From: Hymenopellis radicata
Lineage: Eukaryota > Basidiomycota > Agaricomycetes > Agaricales > Physalacriaceae
Direction: 5' to 3'
Length of the DNA stretch: 64,000 bases
NCBI GenBank assembly: GCA_015501595.1
Contig: JADNRX010000092.1
Coordinates: forward strand, 62,001-126,000
Positions 20,713 to 32,063 of the stretch are shown in pieces. The notes under the pieces are model-generated. The model worked only from the letters and a program-made list of their open reading frames with translations. It made no database searches and had not been told where the DNA came from. Positions within the stretch are counted from its first letter, which is position 1. Every line of letters begins with the position of its first letter. A program made the position numbers and the translations under genes.

Positions 20713-23700
20713 ATGGCACCCGTCCAGAACTCAGTCGTCCTTTTTAACGAGATCCCGACCGGCATGTCACTTAATTCATGGAACTGCTCAACATGGTGGA
20801 CTGAAATCACTTCGACAGGCTACCCAGTACCCAGTCAGACGATGGTCCACGACACGAGTCAGACTATCGACCTCGAAAGTGTGTCACTTCACGGCGGTAT
20901 CTTGGTCAAGACCCTCGTTGTTTCCGTCGATCCCTACCTGCGAGGAAAGATGCGCGATGCCAGTATCGAATCTTACTCTGTGCGCTCGGTTTCTTCATCT
21001 TCCATTCACATATCATTCTCACATACTGTAGTATTTCGACCGTAGGTTCACAGGGTGTGACCTGTGACCTCGTGAACTTGTTTGGTGGGATGTTCACAGC
21101 AGACATACATAAGGAGTAGCACGGTATGGCGGGTAACGCGCGGTATGACGGGTCGGGTAACCCGCGGGACGGGTACGGGATCCGATTGGTAATACCGCAG
21201 TATACCGCCATACCCGAGCCATGTTTTCATGCCTGTTGGAGGCCCCCAAGCCATTGTGTGGGGGCTACCAGCATGCACGAGACGACAGGAACGTCGAGGG
21301 AATTGGGAAGGAAAGTACTTTAAGAAGTACCTGCATATTTGATGCATGATTCGTGCCCGCCGCCGACCCCCGAGCAATTGCGCAGGGGCTGGCCGACGTG
21401 CACGATACATTTGCGACAGGGTGGGAAGAGTGAGCGGGAAGACATGGTGCGAGGAGATGCTGATGATGACAAACGGGTGAGAAACAATAAAAAGTAAATG
21501 AATACGCACCGTTGGGAGCTGGACGCGTCCGCGAAGCCGTCCAACCCAGAAACAACAGCACCTATTTCACCGCATAATATTGACGCCGTCGTATTAGACG
21601 AGCGTACACGTCCAGCGCCCGATGGCCGTAAAACGAGTTCAGAGGCAGCGGGGCACCCACGGTCCAAGCGCAAGGAACACGGTAAAGTATTAGTGCTGCC
21701 TCACAAGCGAGGGCTTACGCTATGCGTGTCGTCGTCGAATCGGTGTCGTCGCTGAGACGGACACGAGAATGCGCCCCGGAATGTATCCGAGGGCGCAGCG
21801 GCCGGCGCAAAGCCGAGCCGCGGCAGAAAAGCAAGAGAACACGACGAATAGAAGTAAGACAAGCCCCAGAATAAGTTCTGGGGCCGACAAACACGACGTC
21901 GTTGTCGTGCTGTGATGGAGAGACGAGAGAGATGAGATCTGAGCCGTGCGATCGTTATCCGGCAATTGCCGGATCGCGCTGCCGGCTCGGCAATATGACG
22001 GTATCTGGCGGTATACCGTATACCGACCCGCACCCGTATACTGCCGATGCGGTGTGCGGTATTGGCGGGTCGGGTAGACGGAGTAAGGCCATTACCCGCG
22101 GTATTACCCGGGCTATTCCTTAGTGTCACATACAGTTAAAGACCGGTTTGTTATACGAGCAAATCAAAATCACACACCACAGCAGCTCACTTTATGTCTG
22201 AGATGTTGTCGACTGTTCACAATGATACTAAAGACAGTAAATATGATGTGTGGATTGAAAGTTGCGACCAATAGCACGTCTCTCGGATCAGGGGATCAAA
22301 TCACGGAAAGAGGTACCATTTTGGGTGAGATGAGTCATGTTATACGCCGAGCCGAGGTTACTCCGAGTTGTCCGAGCCGTCCATTTCAACTCTTCCGTCA
22401 TCACCACCATCCACTTCATCATCGTCCAACTCATGCTCAGAGCTTGGCCGTACTTTTGACTTGGGGATGGGAGCAGGAAGAGATCCCAGCTTTGGTGCAA
22501 GCTTGGTAAATCTCCCTTTTACCCGTCCTGCCTTCTTGTCTAAGCCCCATTTCTCCTTCTCAGCTGCATATTCTGCCTTCTCCTTCGCCCATGCCTCCCG
22601 GCGCTGTTGAATAAACTGCTCCCTCTCTTGGACCTTTGCCTTCCATACCTCCAACTCCTGCTGTAGTGCATCCTTACTTGCAGCACGGTCCTCCTTCTCG
22701 CGTTCTTTCTGGATCTGAGCCTTCTCAAACTCCACAACGCGTTCGTAGAACTCATCACCGGTCAACAGCACCGGAAGCCCATCACCAACCAGCCTTCCCT
22801 TCCCTTTCCCTTTCTGCTTTTTTGTCTCCTGAAATGCGAGCCGCTCTCGCAAGGTTTTGCAATATACCTCGTTCAAGATGTTCGCGGCTTGGAGCTCGGT
22901 CGTGCGCTGTCGCAGATACTGTTTTTCTGCCTCGGACTCTCGGAGTGCGGTGAGGAGGCGCAGTTCATTAGCTGTACTGGGGGTGATCGCGAGAGCGTCT
23001 GCAAATGGCGTTGAGTTCGGTATGGTTCCAGTTGTATTCAGCGAGAGTGGTGCTGATGATGATTGCATAGAGAGAGAAAGTGATGATTTCCGGAGCAGAT
23101 CAATCACCTCCTTTATGGCTGTATCCATTTCCCATCTCCCATCACCGGTATCATCCCTAGACGTCTCATTCGACGTGCCATCGACAGCACTCTGGTCCTC
23201 CTCCACATGCGCGTCGAAATCTCCCGGATCAGGTGCATCAGCACCTTCCACATCGGTACGATCCACATCCTCCACTGCTGAAGTCGCATCCTCATCGTCC
23301 TCTCGAATAAGGTGCAACCGATTAACAAAAGGATTCGATGTGATAGTGCCGCTTGTCCCCATTATGGCGGTATCTGAGTCATCGTCGCTGTCTGGCAGGT
23401 CATCCTGAATTTGCATGGCCTTTGTCAGTAATCCTGCAACGACGCGAACAGGAGTTGACGGAACAACAGGAAGGGAAGACTCGATGGAGGTGTCCTTGCT
23501 CGGCGCCATCATCTCTGCGGTGATGACAGATGGATCGTACGGCCATACACCCGTTTTTCGGAAGGCCGCTTTGATTGTCGCAGGTGTAAGTGCGCGCAGA
23601 TGTGCCTTCCCGTATATCTGAAGGAAGTTGCTTTTACTGAACGATTCGCCAGTTCTGCGCCGATGCTGGTCACGCTCGTCTCGGAAATAGAGTTTGAGTG

Positions 23701-26700
23701 GAGAGAATACAACAACATCCAGACCCTGGTAGACGTGCGTCGCGTGTGCAGGATAGCAGAGAATGTGTATGTTGTTCAGTCGGGCGTACCGAAGGAAAGC
23801 GCAGGTGTAATGGGAATTGTGTCCATCAACGAGAAGTAAGCGTGCCTTTCCTGCTGCTTTCGCTTTGGTCTGCTTATCGAAATCTTTGATCCATTCGACA
23901 CCAATTTCTCCATTCGTCCAGCCTTTTTTCGAGTAGCTGACTCTGGTTGAACACAATGTAGGTCAGTGAAAAAAGTTTCGAAGATATGCTTGTACTCACG
24001 ATGCATTAGCAGGGTTCTCGTCAGCACGCCAATTCGTACAGTATCCCTGACCCTTGAAGATAACCGCTGGAGAGGTTGAAGTCCCGTCGGCGCATATCGT
24101 TACGATGACCGTAGTATTTTCGCGATGTCCTCCAGACTGCTGGTATTGTGGGCCTTTGCGACGTCCACCCATGACACGTTCGCGAGTGCCGGAAGTATCA
24201 ATAATTCCAATCTCGTCGACTGCGTATGTATTGTCATCGGTAATATCATTTCGCTCCATCGTATCGTGAAGAAGGGTGAAGTAGGCGTCGTTTGTGTGAG
24301 GATTGACAGCTCGACCACGCTTTTCATCCAATGGTGATGCCCAAGCCATTCGAATCCTGTCAGAATGTTTTCGGATAAACCGCTGTGTCCACTTCTTTCC
24401 AACACCGTTCTCTGGAAAATCATGGCCTAACCTCCCTCGCAAAATCTCGTCGACATGCTCCTTCAACCTGCGATGGCTTAAGGGAAATCCCTGGTTGCCA
24501 ACCTCGATGATGTATGCCAGCACAACGTCTACTTCAGATGAAGTCAACCAGGCCTTGGTTTCCGCGTTGCATTCGGCGCGAGTACGCTTTCCACTAGCAT
24601 GATTAATGATTGTGCCATGGTTTAGCTTGATCTCTTTCCCTGTTCGTGCACGATAAAGGGCCATATATCGCTCACAGATTGCTTTAGCACCGAGTGATGC
24701 CTGACCCGCAGCCTTCTTTTCGCACTCCTTTAGATAGGCAGCTACCGCTTCGGCTTGCAGATCAGCCTTTGCCTGGCTTGCTCGTTGGGCCTTTTTTTCA
24801 TCGGATTCAGCGTAGCGCACCATGGTGGAGGGTAAGGAGGTGTGCGGATAACGTATTGGCTGCAGGTCGAGAGCGCCCGTTACGGCACCTTGCTAGACCA
24901 ACATCGGCTATCTTGCTCAGTACCTAGATACTCTGGCCACTCAAAAATATGCAGATATTGTGAGCCATACTATTGCTGCATATCACACGCTGTGCATGGC
25001 TTGAACAAGACCGTGCACTCTTCACAGGAGGCTGACAATATTTGCTCTCGATCAAAATCACGACCACAACACGAAATAATGCTCAGTTGTAGCTTTTTAG
25101 AGCCCGGCAGACTGCTTGTTTTAGTATCTACATAGTGCTTTATACATCCCACAACTAATCTGGGTGGAAGGGCGGACATAGCAAGACTGGGAATGGTGCA
25201 ACAGGTCGACGTATAACGTGAGTGATGTCATATAAGGGTCTGATCTTTAACTGTACCACTGTGACCCACTGAAAATAAGTTCACTAAATTTTTCAATGGC
25301 AAGGTTATTTCACAGGTTTTAGGCTGAATCTCAGTATAATTAGAGAAAAATATGCTATTCTAGACATAAAATACACCAAAAAGGAGAAAAATCCTATAAA
25401 AACTGCCATCAAGCTCAATTTGAGAGCAAAAGTCCGATTTGTGACCAATTTGGGGCAGGTTCACAGCCAAAAAAAAATAGTGACCTGCTTATGTAACAGG
25501 TTCATTTTTTGGGCTCGTGACCTGTGACGTGAACCTATGGTCGAAATACGACAGTATCAATGTAGCCCGCATATCTCCTTGGACAACCGTATGCTCATCG
25601 ACTTGACAAGCGATCAACGACAATAACTTTATGTTGGCAGGTTATACAACTACGGTGTTGCACGGGTCCTGCGCACCGAAAGCCCAGACATTAAAGTCGG
25701 TGACCACGTTACTGTGGAATTTCATTCAATTCGTCGCACCTTGTGACATGTGACCGGTGCGACGAAAATCTGAATTCGTCGCGGCGCCGAAGGTGCCGTG
25801 ACCGCGGAAAAAAAAATTCGTCATTTTCGTCGATTTTCAGCAAAATTTCACACATTTTGGGCCATTTTCACCTTCCGAATTCGTCGAAATGCTCCAGAAC
25901 CTGTGACTCATATGACAATTCGTCGATTTTGGGTCCGTTGTGACCCGTGACCGACGAATTGAATGAAATTGCACAGTACTGGCATGATCAGTATGTCTGT
26001 TCTCCTTTTTCATTCGCCCTTCCCCTCTGAGTAGTAGCCGTCTAGACTTCCAAGAATACTACGTTATCAACGACGTATCCAAAGTGCGAGTGATCAGCAA
26101 AACGGAAGCCTCCGAGTCGCTTCCGTGGTCGGTGTACGTTGGCGCGGCGGGGATGCCTGGACGCACTGCGTATTTCGGCTACAAGGAATATGCCAAGGCG
26201 AAGAAAGGAGACACCATCTTCGTCAGCGCCGGCGCCGGTGCTGTTGGCTCGTGCGTTCCTCTTCAAACGCCTTCCCGCTAAATCAGGATATTTGACGCGG
26301 TTGCGTTCAGCATGGTCATACAATTAGCCAAGCTCGATGGCTTGAAGGTAATTGGCTCTGCAGGCTCGGACGCCAAAGTCCAGTTTATGAAAGACATCGG
26401 AGCGGATGTGGCGTTCAACTATAAGACCGCGGACACTTTGGAGGTGTTGAAGAAGGAAGGGCCTCTAGATGTGTATGGTGCTTACTGTTTCCAGTGTCCA
26501 TGCTCTCAATTTCATCGCTTCGTCAGGTACTGGGACAACGTCGGCGGCTCTACTCTAGATGCCGCGCTCGAGTCGATGAAGGACTTTGGTCGCATCCTCG
26601 TCTGCGGTATGATCTCGTCCTACAATGATGCCAAGGGCCAGACTTACAAGGTCTGTCGTACGCCTTCGTGCATCTTCTGTACACTGTAGACTAACTCTCG

Positions 26701-26940
26701 CCTCAGAACCTCTGGCAAATCTTCGCCCGTAGCCTCTCTATCAATGGCTTCCTCGAATGGTTCCTCGCACCCAAGTGGACTGACGAGTTTTACCAGGCCA
26801 TCCCGTGCAAGTTGGCGAGTGGGGAGATAAAGTATAGAGAGGAGATTACGAAGGGGCTTGAAGGTGCCGGCGAGGCGATGCGGAAAATTCAGATGGGCGA
26901 GAATTTAGCGAAGAGCGTGATTGTCGTTGCCGATGAGTAA
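20713..26940 (+). CDS. NADP-dependent medium-chain oxidoreductase (alkenal/one reductase type), seven exons, hit by transposons
   Basis: Exons: 20713-20979, a 23-nt microexon 25566-25588, 25641-25990, 26046-26250, 26311-26472, 26527-26650 and 26707-26940. All junctions are GT-AG and in frame. The protein reads DPYLRGKMRD, PAYLLGQPLYNYGVARV, GMINFQEYYVI, GMPGRTAYFGY, the Rossmann start VSAGAGAVGS, then VYWDNVGGSTLDAAL and GRILVCGMIS. This is the pattern of zinc-free MDR enzymes such as leukotriene B4 12-hydroxydehydrogenase/prostaglandin reductase and plant alkenal reductases, which reduce alpha,beta-unsaturated carbonyls with NADPH. Intron 1 carries a 4.5-kb nest of transposons; without it the intron would be about 55 nt. 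A 265-bp MITE (25712-25976) sits in exon 3 and brings stop codons, so this allele is probably dead although every other exon is intact. Confidence 0.85.
21112..22120. mobile_element. 1009-bp TIR element nested in the outer MITE
   Basis: Its ends AGGAGTAGC (21112) and GCTATTCCT (22120) are short TIRs with one mismatch, flanked by TA on both sides. The ends are rich in repeated GGTATACCG and CGGGTAACCCG-type sub-terminal motifs. There are open frames, but none looks like a transposase. Two related internal blocks, near 21230-21330 and 21350-21450, contain similar GTGGGGGCTACCAGCATGCACGA-type sequence (first part quoted only loosely). It is probably non-autonomous. Confidence 0.6.
22133..25253 (-). 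mobile_element. Intact pogo-like DNA transposon (3121 bp)
   Basis: The TIRs are CAGTTAAAGACC at 22133 and its inverse (GATCTTTAACTG) at 25253, with an exact core of 11 bases. They are flanked by TA at 22131-22132 and 25254-25255. The single gene inside encodes an uninterrupted pogo-type transposase on the minus strand. The element sits inside the outer MITE, separated by 12 bases from the 1009-bp element. The transposase frame is complete, so this copy may be recent and competent. Confidence 0.8.
22358..24823 (-). CDS. Pogo-like transposase (CENP-B HTH, DDE domain), intact
   Basis: Two exons, 24823-24000 and 23942-22358, are joined by a 57-nt intron (23943-23999 on the plus strand, GTGAGT to CAG). 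Together they give exactly 802 residues plus a stop. The N-terminus (MVRYAESDEKK) is followed by a psq-like HTH and a CENP-B/Tc5-type DNA-binding block (LSHRRLKEHVDEILRG to WTQRFIRKHSDRI). The catalytic DDE residues are visible as YAVDEIG, LLVDGHNSHY and QGLDVVVFSPLK. A long acidic, then coiled-coil and basic C-terminal region (Glu/Lys-rich, KKQKGKGKGR) makes it longer than classical pogo or Fot1 enzymes. All catalytic residues are present with no frame break, so activity is plausible. Confidence 0.85.
25712..25976. mobile_element. 265-bp MITE inserted in exon 3 of the oxidoreductase gene
   Basis: The TIRs are 26 bp: CTGTGGAATTTCATTCAATT at the left, and at the right its inverse, beginning CTGTGCAATTTCATT when read on the other strand. 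The duplicated target TA lies at 25710-25711 and 25977-25978. It has no coding capacity. Removing it plus one TA restores the reading HVTGMI..FQEYYVI of the oxidoreductase. The CTGT ends and sub-terminal GTGACC boxes resemble the outer MITE in intron 1, so the two are probably the same broad family. Confidence 0.85.
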
Positions 26941-27225
26941 ATGCGGAGAGTGCGAATGTTGATCTCACGCGTTTGATTGTCATTAACTAGTGTTGTTCAC
27001 GAACCATGTAACACTGACAGGCATTTTAACAATCTGCGGCATGGATCAACTCAAGAAGGAAGTTTTTGGTATTAAGAGTGTATCTACGCGTCTTCCCCTT
27101 CGAACTTTTACTTGCCAGGCGTCCCGAGGGAAAGTTGAATGTCATTTGATGTAAGTATCTCAAGTCATCGAAAATGGACATCGCACAGAGCGCAGAAAAA
27201 ACTTTCCAGCCAATACTCCATGCAA

Positions 27226-27294
27226 CCGGCCTGCCTTGAACAGGCAGCTCAAATGACATTGAGTGATTTGATGCTCTACGAGGTGAGCTACGGC
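27226..27294 (-). repeat. tRNA-like SINE head, copy 1
   Basis: On the minus strand it has an A box (TAGCTCACCTCG) and a B-box-like T arm (CTGTTCAAGGCAG). It matches three other copies in this window (43659, 44050 and 52891). The anticodon arm has an oversized loop, so it is not a working tRNA gene. A weakly conserved tail with a T-rich stretch runs further towards 27180. Confidence 0.6.
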
Positions 27295-27736
27295 CGTGCA
27301 GTGATGCAAGAAGTACTATCCAATTCAATATGCAGCTTCCAGGGCGGTAGAAATACGGTTGCACTGGAGCCCATACCGACGTCTTACTTCAACACTCAAG
27401 TGTTATGTCCGCGCCCGGAATATGTGAGGCACGCGATATGGCGCCGTATCGCCCCTGCCACTTTCCAAATATTACGCCTCACTAACTACCTCTTTTGGCG
27501 ACATAACCGCTTTATCGTGCTACGACATGTATCGAAAGCAGAGAAATGTAGATTAACTTCGTGCGGCCACCAGCAACTTGGCAGTGACTGTATCATACTA
27601 TCATTCGGATTGTCTTTCACCCAGTGTCGCGCAAATGCTGGCATTACAAGTATTCATGGGATTCAGGGGTTTATTCTTCTTATCACTAGCACAAGCACAA
27701 GCAAGTTAATAGTACACGGTACAAGAACAAGAAACT

Positions 27737-28743
27737 TAGGCGGCTTCAACGCCGGGACAGTCGCGAGAAATGTGTCTGGCGAATGGCATCAATAAAGAAG
27801 TATGGGCGGTATAAAAGGACTTACCCTTCACTACCGCACGTGTAGCACGCCCTCTTCTGGGGCTGCGGGCATTCGCGCGAAATGTGGCCCTACAGAGAGT
27901 CAGCGTAAAGTCCAAAGTAGGAATCTACGGAAAGGACGTACTACGCCGTTACAGTTGTAGCACTTGCTTCCTTGGACACAGTCCCGGCTCAAATGTCCTA
28001 CGCCACCGCAGGTGTAGCTACGAGCTCGTCAGGCCACAACACATGCACAGTTGGAAGAGCGAGCTCGTACCAAGTCTTTCCTCCTCCGCCTCCGCTGAAC
28101 GAGCTGAAATTTCCTCCTCCAGCAGCTCCGCTTTCGGGACACGCACGTGCGATGTGTCCGGTCTTGCCGCAGCGGTAACATTCCTGTCCTCCTCCTCCTC
28201 CTCCGAACGACGAAGAGCTTGTGGTCGAGGCGCAGTCACGCGACTTCGAGACGCGCATTAGTAGAGCGAAAGGAAATTAGAAATGATACTCACAATGTGT
28301 CCTTCCTGACCGCACTTATAGCAGCTTTTCGCCTTGGTTTCGCCCGTGCAGTCCCTGGAAACATGACCTTCAAGACCGCAGTTGTAGCACGTAGGCGTGC
28401 CGGCTTTGGGGCAGGATGCGGCTTGGTGACCAACTAAATACCAAGGCAGGATAAAAAGGAGAGGGAGGGCGCCAAGTGTTGAATAAGAGGACCACGTTCC
28501 ATTTGATAACACAGTATATTGATTTGAGGATATAGAGAAGAGGAAAGAACATCGTCAGTCAGCGTCCCCAAAGAAGACAGAAGCAGGAGGTAGAGATGGT
28601 AAAAATTATGTAAATTTACTCTACAGCGAGGCGATGAAGGGGTTTTTTAATACGTAGCGGGAATGGATGGAAATATGAGGGATGGGGGACAAACAACAAC
28701 ACGCACATCCTCCACAGTTAAAGCAACCTCTTGCGCCTGACAT
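27737..28743 (-). CDS. CNBP/GIS2-type zinc-knuckle nucleic-acid-binding protein
   Basis: Six exons on the minus strand starting at ATG 28743. The introns on the plus strand are 28434-28706 (273 nt, long first intron), 28244-28293, 28018-28070, 27890-27941 and 27777-27824; all are GT-AG and in phase. The product is almost entirely CCHC knuckles (C-x2-C-x4-H-x4-C), seven in all: [84 protein letters not shown] and [15 protein letters not shown] Gly/Ser-rich linker lies in the middle. Seven knuckles is the layout of yeast Gis2 and fission yeast Byr3, which bind mRNA and single-stranded DNA and act in translation. The gene looks intact and housekeeping. Confidence 0.9.
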
Positions 28744-29492
28744 TGTGTTTTATTTTCGACTTTCGGTTTTTTAGATCTGAGTAGGGGTAATCAGCGAACG
28801 AATGTAAAATGACAGAGTGAAAAAAGGATAAGAAAACGCGCAAAAGTCACCGCTAGATTCGATTTTTCGCGGAGAGATAGAGCAGGCATGCCGAGGACGG
28901 CCGCAACAGACAACCAACACCGGACGGATCCTGGCTGCACGAAGTGCTGTCAACGACGCTCGGGCGTCGACATAAGCCTCTATGCCACGACGCCTTACAG
29001 ACAAAGAGCCTGCCGATAACCTGATAACCGCTCATCTATGGGCGAAAACTGGGGCGCTTAGCAGACAACTGCGGGCCAGTCCACGACGGGCGACAGTGCC
29101 AAAAAGGGCGGGGCAGTGCCGGCGACAACAAAGAAAGATACGCACCAGTAACAGATATCGTCGTCGTCGTCGTCGTCCGCAACAGGCGTTGATGGTGGTA
29201 GGAAGGAAAAAAAGATTGGGCCAGACCTGGGCCAGATAGTTATGTAACAGGAACTGTCAGTGTGGCTGTGTCACTGAACTAAGGCCTATATGTGTAAACC
29301 TTTGCGGGTTTTTTCAGATTAACCTTCCTTGATTAATCTAGCCTTAACATTGGCGGTATTTCCTCTCCCCTGTTCCCTTGGACTTTCAGAATGGAAAAAA
29401 TATTCGTTGTGCTATGGCCTACCCAGTTTCGACCAACTCTACGCCTACTGTACTGGTGATAACCGCACGGCGCGTTCCAAAGTCCTATCCAG
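28744..29492. other. Promoter region and spacer, no gene seen
   Basis: Upstream sequence of the CNBP/GIS2 gene and of the O-fucosyltransferase-like relic. It has runs of GTCGTCGTCG type near 29158-29178 and poly-A tracts, but no plausible coding exon. Confidence 0.45.
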
Positions 29493-29988
29493 ATGTTGCG
29501 CTTGCAGTACCTGTCGGAGTTTCCCGCGTCTGGGAAAAAAGAGTGGAGACAGTTGAAGAGAATGCAGCGTCAGCCGTTCTTGATACGGGCCTGCCGACGA
29601 GACAGGACCTGGTGTCTTGAGGACTTGATACAGCGGAAGGACTTCAACTTCTCGCGTTTCCTCCCCTCACATGCTCCCAGATTTTACATCGCCACTGATG
29701 AGCGAGATCCAGACATTCTGGACCACTGTTGCTGTTATGATGGATGATTTGTTGACTATAGAGGATCGTCAACACTTTGGTGACACAATCCCCGAATGGG
29801 CTTGGGCGTTGATGACTATTCGAGCGGTGGTAGACCAGATCGTATTGTCTGAAGCGGTTTTCTTTCTTCTATGGACACACGATGAGCTCACTGTTCCAGG
29901 TGGTCTGGTAAACCTACGCGCAGGACTGCGGTCATTGACTAGTCTTGTCTTATTATTAACTTTGATCTGCTGTGCATTTCGCTGGTGA
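29493..29988 (+). pseudogene. O-fucosyltransferase-like relic
   Basis: In one frame to about 29710 it reads EDLIQRKDFNFSRFLP then PRFYIATDERDPD. In the next frame, from about 29725, it reads VMMDDLLTIEDRQHFG, then MTIRAVVDQIVLSEAVFF and GGLVNLRAG. This order matches the C-terminal half of GDP-fucose O-fucosyltransferase-like proteins (YIATDE, then DLLT.EDR, then an EQ-type helix, then VN.RA). The frame change and the missing N-terminal half argue for a pseudogene. Upstream fragments near 29378 may belong to it. The family call is moderate. Confidence 0.4.
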
Positions 29989-30415
29989 TAATAGTAATAG
30001 ATAAGTTATGCCGTTCCAGGGCTTCAGAAGAAATATTGAACGGATGTATACACCAAAAAGTTCCTCGATTGAGAGGGATGAGGCGCAGTACGTGTTCTGC
30101 CAGTAGAGTTGCTAGCTCAACGCCCCAGACTGAGGACACTACTCAACACTTGGGTCTTGCCTCATGCAGCTCCAGTGCAGGTTGAGGCAGACTTGAAGCA
30201 AGTTGCAGTGACTTTTGAACGTTAAACGCCGAGAAAGCCGACGGCTCATTCGATCACTTTAGGGCGGGCTGCGGTCCCAAAAAAACGCGTCGTGTTTGCT
30301 CTACGTTCCCCTCAACAGACGCGTCAAAGAGTTCTTATTGGCTTGTATCGGTGAGTGCTATGAGATGGGCTGTGCTCAAGACTGAGCGCGTCGTTTTCAG
30401 CTTTCTAGGACAGTC

Positions 30416-32028
30416 ATGAAGGCAAATTTTCCAGCCCTGCTTGGACATCTCAATGCGTTCAACTGGCCCCATCGACTGCTCACAAAAGACATGCCTAACG
30501 CTGCGGAAGTGGGCCAAATGCGTGCTCTGAAAAGCCAGGCAGACTACCTCCTTCGGCGTCCTAACGACACTGCACAAGACGTGCTAGACCAGATATCCAC
30601 CCAGCTCGCAGCCTACGCCACCCTCTCTGCCCAACCACGCCCAGTTCGACAATTTCCTCGACAAGTATTGTCCCAGATATTTGACTTTTTCTTCTACGAC
30701 GCCTTCGCCTCCTGGGCGCGTATGGTCGGCGGCCGATTCATCATACCCGCCATACAACCACCAGGGAAGGTTTGCAAGTACTGGAGGGAGGTAGCACTGG
30801 AGGACAGACAGGTCTGGAGCAAAATCACTCTGGAGCATATCCCCTTGTGGTACTCTCAGCAATCTTTGCGAGACGCGGTCAGCCTCATCCTGGAGCGTTC
30901 GGGGAGTCATCCCTTGACCGTTGTCATCAGCTCCTGCGACAAGTGCCCAGAGGCCATTCGCCTCATACTCGAACATGCGCCTCGCATTGAGTGGTTAGCG
31001 GTTTGCACGCCCAAGCTCACAGACGAGCTTTTCGGACCACTGCGTGGGCGCCTCCGCTCTCTGAAGGCGCTCAAGTTGCATGTCGACAACGTGGAACCAG
31101 GACTCGAGGACATCTTCCTCGATGCGCCAGCACTCCAGACCGGTATCTTTACGGGTTTCGAAACGGGGCTGTACTCTGTCATCCAGCTCCCATACCACCA
31201 ATTCCACACCGTCCGCGGAACTCAGCTCTGCCTGCCTCAATCATTTTGCGTCGATTTTTTAAGGAGGTTTACGCAGCTGGATTTGCTGGAGCTGGTGCGG
31301 TGTAACACGTCTCCGGAGGTTGAGAAACATTCGAAGAAGGTGAAGAAGCTCAGCACGAAGACGATGACCAGCATGCAGTGGGATCTGCTGGACGGGGCTG
31401 ATGTGGACTGGATAGGCGGCATGTCCAAGTACATTGCGACCGACCTAGAGACACTCTGTGTCACCCAGCGCGGCTTCGAACCGGGCCTTCCATTCCTTCC
31501 TCTTACGTGGGTGACAAGGACGTGCTGTCGTTCATTAAACAAAGTTCAACGACGCTCAGGACGCTCTTCCTCGACAAGATACCCATCTCGTCCTCGGAGC
31601 TGCTCGTCATGCTCGAGTGTCTTCCCCAACTAACAACGTTCCGCTTCAACGAAGCTCCCCTAGCGTCATGCGAGGGTGCTATCACAGACGAGATCCTCCT
31701 CCGTATGACGACGAAGAACAAGAACCCACGAAATAGGCGTACTCTCATTGTACCAGCGTTGCATACCCTCCTCCTTGTGTGCTCTGGAAAGAACTTTACC
31801 GACGACAACTTCGGGCAGATGGTCATTGGACGTCTCGTGCAAGAGCCAGACGATCTGCCGCGGATTTGGAAAGTATGGCTGGACGTGACGGACAGACGTA
31901 TCGGACACTCGCATTACATGAATACTATGGTTGTGATGACAAGGAAAGGGTTTCCTGCCGTACTCTTCGATGTTGCAGGAAGAGTCGATGAAGAGTTTCT
32001 TAGCGAAATTGAAGATGCTGATATGTAG
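30416..32028 (+). CDS. F-box protein, one frame break near 31500
   Basis: ATG at 30416 (MKANFPALLGH). A coiled N-terminal part with a typical heptad-like region (LKSQADYLLRR to LAAYATL) is followed by the F-box (PVRQFPRQVLSQIFDFFF to VCKYWREVALEDRQVW) at about residues 75-130. Leucine-rich repeats then continue to the end (LRSLKALKLHVDNVEPG, LPQLTTFRFNEAP). This is the common mushroom F-box layout and would bind SKP1 through the F-box. The frame changes near 31500, in the pyrimidine-rich TTCCTTCCTCTTACG, and the homologous reading resumes as GDKDVLSFIKQSSTTLRTLFL to 32028. A single-base miscall or a recent mutation explains it; a proper intron at that point was not found. Confidence 0.65.
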
Positions 32029-32063
32029 GGTATCATTATGTGTAGGTATTAGTAGTACCTCTT

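Larger units (their letters stand above)
21026..25554. mobile_element. Outer MITE with 26-bp TIRs, containing two nested elements
   Basis: The ends are CTGTAGTATTTCGACC... (21026) and its inverse ...GGTCGAAATACGACAG (25554), giving 26-bp TIRs with two mismatches. They are flanked by a TA duplication at 21024-21025 and 25555-25556, the target of Tc1/mariner/pogo-type transposases. Only about 86 bases on the left, 12 in the middle and about 300 on the right belong to it; the rest is two later TA insertions. The original was about 0.4 kb, with sub-terminal GTGACCTGTGAC boxes and no coding capacity. Its right end stops 9 bases before the AG of intron 1 of the oxidoreductase gene. Confidence 0.8.

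Noticed and set aside
21048..22129. Several 80-150 residue open frames on both strands in the left part of the nest.
   Set aside because: They lie within the GC-rich repeats of the 1009-bp element, have no motif and shadow each other.
25708..25976. The exon MITE might act as a ready-made intron (introner), because its right end is CACAG.
   Set aside because: The nearest GT donors at 25708 and 25714 give removals of 269 or 263 bases from a 267-base insertion, so both break the reading frame. No exact GT-AG pair removes 267 bases.
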